Below are positions 36,537-48,061 of a stretch of DNA of 64,000 nucleotides, piece by piece (the stretch's first letter is position 1; each line of letters starts with the position of its first letter). The stretch is from the NCBI GenBank assembly GCA_025677815.1, contig JAIXMP010000032.1:124001-188000 (forward strand), read 5' to 3'. Source of the DNA: Phascolomyces articulosus. Lineage: Eukaryota > Mucoromycota > Mucoromycetes > Mucorales > Lichtheimiaceae. The notes under the pieces are model-generated. The model worked only from the letters and a program-made list of their open reading frames with translations, made no database searches and was not told the DNA's origin. The translations under genes were made by a program, and so were the position numbers.

Positions 36537-37250
36537 TTAATTCTTAATGATTCTAATAATAATACGCGTCAAACGTTGGTGGGCCCGGGCAAACAAAAGC
36601 ATTTGCTGTATTTCCCAATCTTGTAATGCAAAAGGGACATGAAAGATCATACGGCGACTATGAATACCATTGGGAACCTCCAAATCGAATACACTCGCAC
36701 CTTGATGTTGGAGACCAGGTCTGATCCATGAAAAAGCTCTGAGAAAATAATGACGTTTGAGATGGACCACTCTTGGGCGCTTCTTACTTTGATCACGATG
36801 ATGACGGTGTCTACCACTGTTTGAGTTTTGTCTTTTCCCACTACTAGTAGTAGCAGTAGCAGTACGTGGGATGCGTAAGTGATGTTTCATCATTCTATGC
36901 CTGGCACATGTGTGGCCCATAGAATACTTATTATTTGGGAGTCTTGCCAGTTTTTCTCCTGTGATTGAATGAATAGGTCGATGACAAAGCGATTTACAAA
37001 TGGATAGTTGACCTCGAACGGCAATGAATGAACCCTTTCTGATATGGTTGACATGAAGCCAACGCATGAGTGAGGTTGATGTACGAGGAATATACACACG
37101 AAAGTATGTATTTTTACAAATAAGCATAAACATTGCATACAAGCCATCCTTCATGTGTTTCTGTGTCGTAGCGCCTCCTTCACTAGTAGGTATAGTGATA
37201 AAGGCAACATCAGTGACAAGTGGCCCAGCTACTGAGAATTGAGGTGCCAT
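36537..37250 (-). CDS. hypothetical basic protein, 237 aa
   Basis: A single uninterrupted frame from ATG 37250. Residues 1-95 look like a compact domain: MAPQFSVAGPLVTDVAFITI, ICKNTYFRVYIPR, WLHVNHIRKGSFIAVRGQLS. The alternation of beta-strand-like segments and the KGS-x-I-x-VRGQL ending recalls OB-fold single-strand-binding proteins, where a strand with G-x-L closes the barrel. That is a resemblance, not a demonstrated match. Residues about 125-165 are Arg/His/Ser-rich (GRHRHHRDQSKKRPR), and the C-terminal part contains FDLEVPNGIHSRRMIFHVP and LTRIIIRIIK. A nucleic-acid role would fit composition. Upstream lies a minisatellite. I could not assign a family. Confidence 0.55.
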   Translation of the reverse strand: MAPQFSVAGPLVTDVAFITIPTSEGGATTQKHMKDGLYAMFMLICKNTYFRVYIPRTSTSLMRWLHVNHIRKGSFIAVRGQLSICKSLCHRPIHSITGEKLARLPNNKYSMGHTCARHRMMKHHLRIPRTATATTSSGKRQNSNSGRHRHHRDQSKKRPRVVHLKRHYFLRAFSWIRPGLQHQGASVFDLEVPNGIHSRRMIFHVPFALQDWEIQQMLLFARAHQRLTRIIIRIIKN

Positions 37251-37349
37251 TTTTATTCAAAAAACTGGCTTTGTTATGTATATGATGGATATGGATTGGA
37301 TTTGAAAATAGAGTAACAGTAACGATATTGTAGAAGTGTATAATTTATT

Positions 37350-37870
37350 GGATATATAGAGCTCTTGATAGTAAGATTTAAATAGGAATGCTATTTCTTG
37401 GATATATGACAGGAGTTTGTATTTAAATAACTTGGTCTCTTGATAGTATGTTAATAAAGTGAGTACCAGTAAGGATATTATTTGTTATGGTATAGTTCCT
37501 GTATTATTGTTTGAATTAAAGTTTTTGATATGTTTTATAAAGTGAGTACCAGTATTGATATATATTTTTTTGTTTTGATAGAATTATATGACTTTTTGAA
37601 CTGGTCTCTTGATATGATAGAATTTTGTATTTGTTTGAATGGAGCTCTTGACTAATTGTTACAGTAAAACTGTATAAATGAGTTATTGATCTCTTGAATG
37701 GATTTACCAAGTGAGCAGCAGGAATGATATTACTTTTATATAATAGTATTGTATAATTGATTGAGCTGGTGAAGAGTACCAGCAACAATAATATCTGTTA
37801 ATGTAATGATTTGAGTTGGACCCTTGATAGGATTATAAAGTACCAACAGTAGTTGTATTTGCTTTAATAA
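37350..37870. repeat. degenerate tandem repeat, core AGTGAGTACCAGTA and CTCTTGATA
   Basis: The core AGTGAGTACCAGTA is exact at 37459 and 37541 and degenerate at about 37710 (AGTGAGCAGCAG), 37774 (AGAGTACCAG) and 37838 (AAAGTACCAACAG). Spacing is 64-85 bp or twice that. A second core, CTCTTGATA, alternates with it (37362, 37434, 37605, 37645, 37690). The block lies directly upstream of the 237-aa ORF and shares its core with the block at 11.0-12.1 kb. Confidence 0.6.
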
Positions 37871-38086
37871 AAGTGTTCGAAGGAAACACTTTTCAATTAA
37901 TAGAAACTTTGGATGGGTTATTGATAGGCAACGCTTATGTATGCTTGTAAATATATTTGTATTATGTCTAATACAATATAAATAATTCAAAGTGCTAAGA
38001 GAGGAGAACACTTAAAGGAGCAACAAGGAACTTGAAACGATAAGATCTAGGGAGAACTTGAGTTGATCAGACAGCACCAGGCAGAG

Positions 38087-38199
38087 AAAGTTGCTTTATT
38101 TGAAAATAAAAGTGAGGAAGAAAGGGAAGAGATGTTGGATAATTCATTTTTTCAATTCAAAATCTCGCCTTTTTATACTTTTTTAAATGTTGCGCAACA
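38087..38199 (-). mobile_element. possible LTR or promoter fragment (copy 1)
   Basis: On the minus strand the order is TGTTGCGCAACA (a perfect 12-bp palindrome, 38188-38199), TATAAAAAGGC (38167-38177) and AATAAAGCAACTTT (38087-38100): a TG...-type start, a TATA box and a poly(A)-like signal, as in a retrotransposon LTR. A similar order recurs at 47.46-47.52 kb. No coding part of a retroelement is nearby, so this could equally be an ordinary promoter. Confidence 0.25.
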
Positions 38200-40093
38200 A
38201 AAACAGTTTACCGCAGCAACAATCTATAATTAACTACCAATAATAATCTTTGGTTAGAAGATGCTAGATATGCCAAGACTTTTGTTATGGAAAGATATCG
38301 AATGTGTAGGAAGGATTATGAGATTGTGGGTCTTGGAAGATGTGCATGAACAAGATGAAAAGGAACGTAGTAAAACAGTTATTTATGCACCGCATTGATG
38401 AAATTTAGTGAACCAGTTACACATCGGAATTAGTAAAAAAAGGATCTTCAGCTTTAAGGATCCTAAAAATCGGTTGTCATGTTATAGTAACATGTATGGT
38501 TGGTTTCCTGTTGGATAAAGATGTATGCGCTTTGTTTACTATGCAACGTATTTTATTAAGATTAGTATGGTATGGCTTGAACGATCAGTAAAATCCAGTT
38601 TGCTAGGGTGAGTGTTATTTTTTTTTTGAAAAAAGAAAAATTCAATGAAAAAAACTGAACCCCTATTTATATTTTTTTTGGATATCTTCGCAGTTGTTGC
38701 TCAGCCAATACCGCGACAATATGCTTGGCCACTGCTATTTATGGGTCAAACAAAAAGAAGAAAACATTTCGTGCAAAATTATATAGTTTGATCCACCTTA
38801 GCAATTCATTGAAGTGTTTCTATGAGTATATTATTCATAGATTAATAAAAAGAATAAACTACGTGCTTCTATTATTGCTAACTTTTAGGGGTTTTTGTTA
38901 TCATTTGTTACACATAATGCATAACATGTACATTATCATTGGTCAACATTTAGTGCTTTTGGGGCTTTACAATTCTCAATTCCTTTCAGTATTTCAACTT
39001 ATCCCTTTTGTAGTCTTCGACATAACTTCGCAGTATATTAAAAAACATATTACTATTGGTCTTAATTTTTTATCAAGTTTAGTTTTATTTACCACTTTAT
39101 ATTTTTCACACGCTTTGTTTACATTCACAGAGATACAAATTATTGAAACAAATAAATTGATTATAATGACTAAAATGTACAAAAAATATATTTTTTAAGA
39201 TGCTTTACTATACCAAAAAATAAGAGATCAAAACTATAAAATCATCTATTAGTAATTGTTAGTGATCAAAAAGTGAAAAACTATACTATATTTTGGTGAT
39301 ATTTCGCCATGACATTTTATCCTGATAATTTAGCACCATGATAATTTAATACCTTGGCTTTTTATCATGACTTTTTGGCATGGCAATTATTCAACGAATT
39401 TGTATGTTATCATTCGTACTAAATTCAAGTGTTTATATAGTTTATATGATGGATATTAAATAAATAAAAAATATGAGACATTACATCATACGTAAAGCAG
39501 AAAATTAATATTGACAAAACGTACTGCAGAAGAAATAAACTACTGTTATTATTATCATCTATCTTATACAATCAGCATATTTTTTCTACGTATGCTGCTT
39601 TGATATCAGAGCTTCAGTACATATTATTTTATCACTAAAAAACACAAACAAGATTATTTTTGTATAGAATATCCTATTTATATCGATCTGATATTGTATT
39701 CCAATATATGAATGACAGCCTATTTGTTTTTGTAAAATACAAATTATATAAGTCTTAAAAGTCCACACAAAGCGTTCCCCATTTTATTCAATAATTCGTC
39801 ATTATCTCTTCTAAATGACATTTATTTTTTAATACAAGATTCATAACAACTGAGTACTGGAGTAGGGAAAATAGAAGGAAACGGAGACAAGTATAGGATA
39901 TGAAAATGACTTTTTTTGGGGGGGATTTATCAATGAAATGAAGGATAGGATATATGAAAGAAAGAAAAACAAAAAGACAAAAATGCTATATACAAAAAAA
40001 AATGACATCTATGGATGGATAATAATAATGTTCATAAAAATCATAGAAACAAAACAAAACAAAACAAAATATTGAAACCATGTGTGACAATAA
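38200..40093. other. gene-poor stretch with possible plus-strand gene remnants
   Basis: A plus-strand frame at about 38260-38400 encodes DMPRLLLWKDIECVGRIM and VLEDVHEQDEKERSKTV up to TGA. Another, after a TTCGCAG acceptor at 38693, encodes LSQYRDNMLGHCYLWVKQK. A third frame stays open from 38725 to 39198, with its first ATG at 38917, and would encode a hydrophobic Ile/Leu/Phe-rich product. None can be joined confidently. An (AAAAC)n run at about 40046-40068 lies in the 3' UTR of the acyltransferase. Confidence 0.3.
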
Positions 40094-41983
40094 TTACACT
40101 TTTTCATCTAATACTTTGAGTAAATCTCTTTTGGCCATACCATTGAAATTTTCACTCTTTAAATCAATAGCATCGGATATCACTGCCTTGACACGTTCAC
40201 CATATCTCACTGCATCTTCACCTGTATTGGAACTTTGTGGCTCACAATAAACAATATCAACCGGTGTAACCCATCGTGTCATTCGATAAAATGCATAATG
40301 CAAAAACCCCTATTCATCATAATAATAATAAGTTTAAAAAGGATCCCATTATTATAACCTATTAACAAAAGAAAATCAAATATATTTTTTTACCTTTCGA
40401 GTATCCCAGTATGGATCACCCCAGTGACGATCATATCTGCAAGAAAAATAAAGTTAGACTACCTTTCTTTATGATCCATTTTGTTACTGTTTTTTCCATT
40501 CAGTCATCCATCTATTTTTCTTACTTGATTCCAACGGGACACACTTTAACACCGAGTTCGAAAGCACCTTTTTGAAATCGAATCGAATATTTGTTATTGA
40601 CACAAGTTCCTTCTGGGAAAATAATCATTGGGTTTGGCCATGTTGTGGGATTCATGACATGTTTCCTTAATCTTTTTTAATAATAAGAAGATAGAAAGAG
40701 ACATTAGTTTAAACCAAATTCAATACCTTTTCTTATATCAAGTATAGTGTCCATCATCCAACTTACCGTCCAGAAAGATCTTTTCTTTCATCAGTATTGG
40801 ATCGATCAAATGTCATTGAATGTAAGAAATTTAATCCATTATTTTGAAGAAATCCAAGTGCGCCACCGTGGCGTGCCATCACAACCGCATTTGGAAAACT
40901 GCACGCACTCACAAGAATATAATCAAGGTATGAAGTATGATTGGCCTAATAAAACAATATTTTTTTTCTTTAGTTTCTTGATCATACACACACGCGCGCG
41001 CGCGTATCATTTTCCTCATGCTTTAATAACATTTACCACAAATACATGAGGTTCGGAAAGACATGGTTTATCACCATGATAACGAGGAATCGTTCCCAAG
41101 GAAAACAATATTCCTTTACAATAATATTTGACCAATGTTGACTATTATATATAACAATGGTTGATTCATTCACAAAAAATATATCAGATCAGTAATCGAT
41201 TTAGAGATCCCCACTCTTATTTATATAATCCATTCAATTTTTAAACCTACCACCATCTTATTACTCTCCAATGTCACAGCGATCGGTAATGATACAAAGA
41301 AAGCGATTGTTGCGGCACTCAATGAAGCAAGACGAATAGGCAAGAGAACTCCATAACGAACCAGCGCACTTGGAACACTTTGAACCCATTGGATTGCTTT
41401 TGATATTAATGTTGTTGTTGTGTTTTTATCATCGTCAGATAGGAAACATTTTGAATATTCAAGCTGTCAAAAAGAAGATTAAAGTAATAATATAGCGCAT
41501 GAGCAAGATATGAAATCCAATACTATATCCATATGAATCTATTTGAACACATTTTGTGTATATCTACTTTACCAGTTCTTCACGAGTATATGTAGCTTTC
41601 TGCAAACTTTATTAGAGCGAAAAAAAAAAAACCAGGAGTCTTGTGAGTATAATTTGTTAAACATATTTTACATATCCTATACTGTAAATAATATCATACC
41701 CTGGCGAAACAACAGGCTCTTTCCATTGGCGTTGTATCGTTTGTTCTATTAATTTCTCCCTTTCATCTACTATGGGTAAAGGTATGGTTTGAGCTATTAT
41801 GACCGGGTCGCGAGGTGGCATCGAATGAAATGATGATGGATCGATTTGAACCTGGTAAAACAAAAACAAAAAAAAAATAGGGAAGGAAAGAAAAAAAAAA
41901 AACAAGGGCGGGATTGAATTTTTTTTTTGAAGGATCTCAATGCTTATATAGGGTATAGCATTGAGTCGGAGCAATTGACTCAT
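40094..41983 (-). CDS. GPAT3/4-like glycerol-3-phosphate/lysophosphatidate acyltransferase
   Basis: Exons after the first are 41851-41672, 41599-41573 (27-nt microexon encoding KATYTREEL), 41463-41251, 41141-41037, 40945-40767, 40671-40525, 40436-40394 and 40309-40094. The PlsC core has motif I NHTSYLD (catalytic His-x4-Asp), a GGALGFLQ segment, a FDRSNTDERKDL motif II, the substrate-binding motif III IIFPEGTCVNN, and FQKGAFELGVKVCPVGIKY. The C-terminal WGDPYWDTRKGFLHYAFYRM and GEDAVRYGERVKAVIS match the tail of animal GPAT3/GPAT4. A hydrophobic segment before the core (LASLSAATIAFFVSLPIAV) would anchor it in the ER. It makes lysophosphatidate or phosphatidate for glycerolipid synthesis. The start is uncertain: ATG 41983 gives a T-run-encoded Phe/Leu stretch that may be an intron ending at TTTTACCAG, and a later Met at about 41815 is possible. 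It diverges from the PI-PLC-like gene. Confidence 0.85.
40986..41006. repeat. alternating purine-pyrimidine tract (CA)n(CG)n
   Basis: An uninterrupted CA then CG alternation of about 20 bp lies inside the acyltransferase intron 41036-40946. Such tracts favour left-handed Z-DNA and are length-unstable. It is conspicuous because CpG is rare in the surrounding AT-rich DNA. Confidence 0.7.
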
Positions 41984-42474
41984 CTACCTAAACAATGATG
42001 GGAAGAGAGTACAATAGAAACCCTACGTAATAAGCCAAGAACGTGTACAATGATGAAGTGCGGCGTGTGCATTGTATAGGTATGTATATTCTTGCTGCTA
42101 TTTTTCTGATTATGTATAAACGTGTCTGTGATATAAATAATTCTCTCCTAGATACCACCTTTGTTTAGTTCCATCCATCAAATTTGTATAAATGTTTTTT
42201 TAGAAAAACAATACAGCTATATATATTTATATATAAAAATAAGGACGAGGAACTAACGTCCTATCAATCATCGTTACTACTAATAACAACTATCTAATAC
42301 TACCATTATTAGCACTTAGTATAAGGAATCTTGTTGCTTTTGATATTAACAAAAAACTCCATATAAATTGTAAATTCAACTATTCCTTTATGCCCACACC
42401 ACATCTTCTCATTTTCTATAAATATATAAAGTCGATGCCATTTTTTTAATCTTTTTTTATTTTGATTATTAAAT

Positions 42475-43774
42475 ATGTTAAGTTTTTTCAATGTTCCTAA
42501 ATATTCTGTTTTTTTATTTATTTTTATAAATTTGCTATCATTTATACATCCTATACAAGCAACATTATGTAACGGACATGAATCGCTATGTAGTCGTCGA
42601 TACAACGAAGTGACTTATCTCATTACACATGATTCTTATGCACACGGAAACAATATTGCAGCAACACAAAACGAGCCAATCATTCAACAACTCAACAAAG
42701 GTGTCCGTGGTCTCAAATTTTCAGCTGTGTTTCCCGAAATCGTGGATGCCGCACCAGAAAAGAAAAAAGATCCATCTAATCTTCATTTGTGCCATACATC
42801 ATGTACCATCTTGGACGCTGGTAGTGCAATAGATAATTTGAATAAAATCAGTGCTTGGTTAAAAGAAAATCCTGGTGAAATTGTTACCATCTTTTGGAAT
42901 AACTTGTACAATTATGATATCAATTATTTGACTGCTGCTTATGAAACCAGTACAGTTGTACCTTATATCTATACTCACGAACAACAAGATCATCCATGGC
43001 CTACATTGCAAGAAATGATTGATTCAGGGAAAAGATTGGTTAATTTTGTGGATGTAGGTGCTGATACGTCAAAAACACCATGGTAAGCACAAGTTTTTTT
43101 AAAAAAAGTAAAAATTTGTTATATAATTCATCATCATGCTCAAAAAAAAAGACTTACAGATGAATGAGATCTACTTTCAATGATTATTTTATTATAGGCT
43201 AATGGATGAATTTTCATTCGTTTTCGAAACACCTTATGATAATACAAACCCGGATGAATTTAAATGTACCATTGATCGTCCAAAGGACTTACAGAACTCT
43301 GAAAACATGATGTATGTTGTGAATCACTTTTTGTATGGAGTGATTGAAATTGGTATGAAAATTGAAGTACCTCAACGCGACAAGGCAAGAGAAACAAATG
43401 GAGACTCACTTCAGAAACATGTCGATGAATGCTCGGAGATATTCCAAAGGAAACCAAACTTTATTGAAGTTGATTTTTATGAACAAGGCCAAGCATTACA
43501 GTATGTTGCCACGTTCAATGGCGTTCCACCACCATCATCGGTATCATCAACAGATACAACTGATGGGGAGCCGGTCGTTGATGCTAGTAAGACCTCCCCT
43601 AATGCATTTGAAGAAATTCGTGAAAAAGGACGAAAAATTTCCCATGTAATAATAGATAACATATCATCTTCCGCTAATCCTATCATCACTACCAATAATT
43701 CATCATTACTTTCATCTATTGTAATCTCGTCATTGCTTGTTATTGTATTTTTGACAAATAACATTCTTTATTGA
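42475..43774 (+). CDS. secreted PI-PLC X-domain (PLC-like phosphodiesterase) protein, probable GPI anchor
   Basis: Two exons, 42475-43082 and 43198-43774, give 394 residues. An N-terminal hydrophobic signal peptide (SVFLFIFINLLSFIHP) ends before ATLCNGHESLC. The TIM-barrel PLC-X motif VTYLITHDSYAHGNN carries the first general acid/base His, and LHLCHTSC carries the second. KGVRGLKFSAVF, PGEIVTIFWNN and GKRLVNFVDVG are further barrel strands typical of fungal PLC-like phosphodiesterases. After a Ser/Thr-rich stretch the protein ends in a hydrophobic tail (SSIVISSLLVIVFL) suited to GPI attachment. The expected Arg of bacterial PI-PLC in the RxLD motif is replaced (RGLKF), as in many eukaryotic members, so activity on phosphatidylinositol is not certain. 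It is divergently arranged with the acyltransferase. Confidence 0.88.
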
Positions 43775-43927
43775 TGATAATAATCATCATAAAAAAAAAG
43801 AACAATAAAATATACGAAACTAATTATTAAAAAACTACAACTTAAAAAAAAAGAGAACTAAATAATGTAAAAAAAAGGAGGTACACGAGACAAAAAAGTG
43901 TCTTATGCGATATTATATCTTCTACAC

Positions 43928-45036
43928 TTAATTGCGAACATTCGAAATTTCACGACGAGCACCAAAAATGATTCCGGCCTATAGTAGTAACAGTTATTTT
44001 TAATAATAATAATAATTTATAATTTATTACCATCAACATCACAATAATATATATAATTATTCCCACACGCTCTCCTTCTTTTATGTGTTTAATATTTACC
44101 TGACTAGCTCCTTTACTATATCCATATTGAGCAGTATTAAAATAGGCCTTTCCAGCATTCAAAGTTTCTTCACTAAACTCAACAACATGCTTTTCCGCAA
44201 GCTTTGGGCCCAAATACTAAAATAATAATAATAAGTCGTCATTGATCAGTAAAGAGCCTTTCTAGCATCTAATTCTTTATCATTATACAAATCACATACT
44301 GAAGAACAAGTGCCAGCTTTATGGGCATAACGAGAAAGAGCGAAGATAGAGTCGACGACCTAATTTTCTTTATTAGTTCTGTTTCATTCGTTTGAAGTAT
44401 TTGATTATGATACTCTTTTATTATTATTATTATTATTACTGTATATGTACCTGCGTCATATTCTTCTTTTCGTACAAATCGACAGTTTGGAACAAATCAT
44501 GCTTTGGAACACCCAATTTCTCTGCACCAGCAAGGAACTTGGAGATATTTTCCATCTAAAATGATAGAAGAATTTACAACCAGGATTCATTTAGATAAAA
44601 TTTGTTTTCAACGAAGATCGTATAAAAAGAAACTAACATTACCTGCATAAATGGGATCTTTGAATCCTTATACTTGCCTTCACCAGGAACAAGTTTACCA
44701 ATCATTCTATAAATGATAAATAGTGTTAAAGTCAAAAAAAATTGCATATGGGCACCAATGTTTGATAAGGTCAAATAATAATAAAACATACTTGCAAAGA
44801 ATGACACCGTCTTTCAAACTTTCATGGAAATCATCGCTTGGAAGTGGTGCTTCAATAACACTTTCGATCCATTCACGAGCTTCTTGTTCAAGTTCAGTCG
44901 AGTACTTTGATTGAATTTTACGGTGAATTTCTAATAAGAAAAAAAAAAAAGGAATGTCCATGAGTTGACTGTACACCTATTTTTTTAATATGAATGATTT
45001 TTGCTTACCGCGATCAATGCCAAACAATGGAGCCAT
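43928..45036 (-). CDS. transgelin/calponin-family actin-binding protein (Scp1/Stg1-like)
   Basis: Seven small exons: 45036-45009, 44930-44792, 44706-44643, 44555-44451, 44359-44300, 44216-44100 and 43978-43928, total 187 residues, near the 180-200 of fungal Scp1/Stg1. A single type-3 calponin-homology domain covers residues about 20-135 (EAREWIESVIEAPLP, FHESLKDGVILCKMIGKLVP, ISKFLAGAEKLGVPKHDLFQ, VDLYEKKNMTQVVDSIFALS). The C-terminus KGASQAGIIFGARREIS is one calponin-like repeat, the segment that contacts F-actin. Such proteins bundle actin in cortical patches and rings. Intron density is the highest in the window, six introns in 564 coding nt. The two-residue Cys pair near TCSS precedes an intron whose GTATGT donor I preferred over read-through to an in-frame stop. 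Confidence 0.93.
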
Positions 45037-47980
45037 TATAAGTTCTAATTAATAATAATAAAAAATGCGAAAAAAAGGAATGGAAATGGTGTTTCTTTTT
45101 AAAAGAAAACTTGCAAAGTGTTTTTTTTTTGGGAGAGAAGGAGAGAGTTATGATTATTCTTTGGCAACAACAACAATGGTGGCCATTTTAACCTGTTAAT
45201 TCGTTTTGTGTAACCTGATAACCTAGTTTAAATTGTTATGATGAGCAAATGTTGTGGATCATCGATTTCATCTCTATAATTATAACCGATGAACCTCCTT
45301 AAAAAAATGTATTTCATAAATAATAAAAGCTTATTTAATCCATGCTGTTTTTTTCATTATTATTATAATAAACCTGGAGAAGAACATGTACCTGAAACAA
45401 AAGGGATGGGCTAAAAAAATTGTAGAGTAAAGAAATGTGGCGTACAACATTTATAAACTACTTTAAATTACTTCCATATTACATTAGCCAATCAGATTTT
45501 TTATTATGGTCAAAAAAAAGTATATATTTTATTATTAATTGGTCAAACAAGTCTAAATAGTCCTTGGATTAATTTATGACACAAGATCTCAAAAGAGGAA
45601 ACAGAACTCTTCTTTTTCTTTGCAACTCTTCATGTTTTTTTTTAGATCTGTTCGATAATTTGATCCCCCTTTAATACATTTCTGTTTGTTATAAATAAAG
45701 CTAAAAGTCCTCTTTCTCGAAGTGTATCATTTTGACATTTTGTGTAATATCATTATTTTCTATTTAATTTTCAACATGACATTTTCTTCTTTAGTTTGAT
45801 GAGCATTGCTTTTAATTAATAATGCTCTCTGAACTTTGGCCAGTTCTATAGATATTTGTGCTGTAATTCACAGAAGTGGTTGGAATGGACCTTTTTTTCG
45901 ATTAGGTCGTAGATACGAATGAGCAGCTCCAACTAGGATGTTGATTTTAGATATTGCGGCACCAAATTCTCATTATTAAGCTTGTTCCTGACTACCCATC
46001 TTATTCAATACCAATATATTTCAGCTGTTGTCCTTCATTTTAATAGACCATTGACCAGTGGAAAGTCCATCGATTAAATAATCCCATCAATGATACTGCC
46101 GTCACACCAACAACAATAACTCTAGGTACCCGATTAATATCGACACTTCTTCATAATAATACTTTATACCTCAAAAAGTTTTCTTCATTAACTATAGCAG
46201 TAACTGTTTTGTTACAATAAAATATACCATCTAAAGCATTATCTAATGGCTGCAGACAAATTTAGCAGCTAGTGGTTTTAATGAAAGTAGGTAATATTGC
46301 ATATTGCTTCAAAAAAAAACTTGCATGGTATTGGCTGTGCCGGTTATGTGGTTGGATGTTGCAAATAAAATAATCAACGGAAAAAGAGTATAACTTTTGT
46401 TTGCTTCTAGGATTTGATTATCAAGTAAAGAACGTTTACTCCCTATATACTATTGATTATCATATTGGTTCAGCAGCCGGATATAGCACATTTGGAGATG
46501 GAATGTCATGCTTGCTTTAAATGATACAGTAAAATTCGAAAAGATTTCTTTTATGACAGATATATAAAATATATAAATCTAATTTGATATTACCTATCAT
46601 CAGTAATAATGAGTTATTAACAACTTTGTAATGACTACATAACAGTGACATTAAGAAGAGCACAATATGCACTGCAAAAACTTGGCACAATTAAAATTTT
46701 GAAACCTTTTTGAAACCTTATAGGAATCAACTTGGTTTATGAGATACTAGTTAGGTATCAAATTTTTGGTGCCTGGGATGCTAATGGGATCTCAGGGCTC
46801 GATTTATTGAATTCCAAAAGATTTGATTTCCTATAAACCGATATCCTTATATAATATAAACAAAAGGATTTCAAAATATTGACTTTATTATAGTCAAATG
46901 GCTTTCAATAATATCATCGTCTAATAGATTTGCTATCTTTTGTTTATATGCATTTTAATAACTAATAAAAAAGTTTTAAAACTTAATTGATACTCCAAAT
47001 AATATCAACAATACTGCTTGATATCCTCCTATTGAAACCTGATTAAAAACCAAGCTTAAACCCCTTTTAATATCACCTAGTTTTTGTAATGATTATTATT
47101 TTTTATATTATTTTTTTATTTTTTTATTTTTTATTTTTTTATATTTTTATATTATTTTTTTATATATTATTTTTTTATATTATTATTATTTTAAAAAAAA
47201 ATATAGTAATAATAAGAAAGTAGAAAATAATATATATATATATATATTATGTAAGTCAGCTTGATCATATACCAAACACGTTACATAACTGTCAGATCCA
47301 TTGTGAATTCTTTTCAATAATTGCTGCATTTGCAAGTGTTTGTTGTTAAATAGGACCAAGATTCTTCGGTAGATTCCATGAAATCAGAATTGAGGATAAT
47401 ACATAAGGGAAATAAAGTGGATCAATAATAAGTTATATATAAGTAGAAAATTGATTGTTTAGTTGCTCTTTATTTTATGCAACATTCATTGCCTTTTATA
47501 TATTTTGCGCGACAATAAATTAATAAAAATAGAAATGGAAATAACATAAGACAATGACATATGATACATAAAATAATGAGAGGGCATAATGAGGGACAAT
47601 ATAATAACATAAGAGGATGATCAAAACAGGGTTAGATAAAAACAAAAAATAAATAATAAATAATAATAATTATGATATAATTATTATTATGTAGAGAACA
47701 CTACTTCCGTTATTGTTAAGAACATATCCATAGGCGATGTGATTATGATCATCCAGGGTGATGAGGGGACAATATAACGTAGGGATGGATGGGGATCATT
47801 AAAAACGGGATAGTTGATCAACCCATCTATCCACGGATAAACCTTCAGGAGAAATATTTCACCGACGCGATCTGGTTGGTCGACCCGGGATCTTGGGTTT
47901 GAATCGTCGTCTTGAAGTCACGTGACCAGCTGATGATGAATTTCTTTCAAAATTTGTCTCAGACGTGACATTAACATCTC
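45037..47980. other. gene-poor spacer with decayed sequence
   Basis: No supported gene. The minus strand near 46180-46040 holds a short hydrophobic frame (RVIVVGVTAVSLMGLFNR) ending in a stop, perhaps a remnant of a membrane protein. The 47095-47215 segment is a T-rich low-complexity tract of TATTTTTT-like units, followed by a (TA)n run near 47231-47247. From about 47820 the DNA becomes GC-richer towards the tRNA gene. Confidence 0.35.
47462..47515 (-). mobile_element. possible LTR or promoter fragment (copy 2)
   Basis: Minus-strand order: TTGTCGCGCAAAA (47503-47515), TATATAAAAGGC (47491-47502), AATAAAGAGCAAC (47462-47474). The same three signals in the same order occur at 38.09-38.20 kb with wider spacing. 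Similarity outside the motifs is weak. Confidence 0.25.
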
Positions 47981-48053
47981 GGGGGTATAACTCAGTGGCT
48001 AGAGTGGAAGATTGCAGATCTTCTGGTCCAGAGTTCGAATCTCTGTGCCCCCT
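47981..48053 (+). tRNA. tRNA-Cys (GCA)
   Basis: A complete 73-nt cloverleaf with no intron. The acceptor stem GGGGGTA pairs with TGCCCCC (one T-G wobble). The D arm is ACTC/GAGT. The anticodon arm is GAAGA-TTGCAGA-TCTTC, placing GCA at positions 34-36. The T arm is CAGAG-TTCGAAT-CTCTG. The discriminator base 73 is T, the identity base required for cysteine. A-box and B-box promoter sequences are intact (B box GTTCGAATC). CCA is not encoded, as expected for a nuclear eukaryotic gene. Confidence 0.95.
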
Positions 48054-48061
48054 TTCGAATT

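Noticed and set aside
38725..39198. 157-codon hydrophobic plus-strand open frame
   Set aside because: First ATG is 64 codons in, composition is that of AT-rich spacer (Ile/Leu/Phe/Lys), and no conserved motif or splice context supports it; noted only as a remnant candidate.
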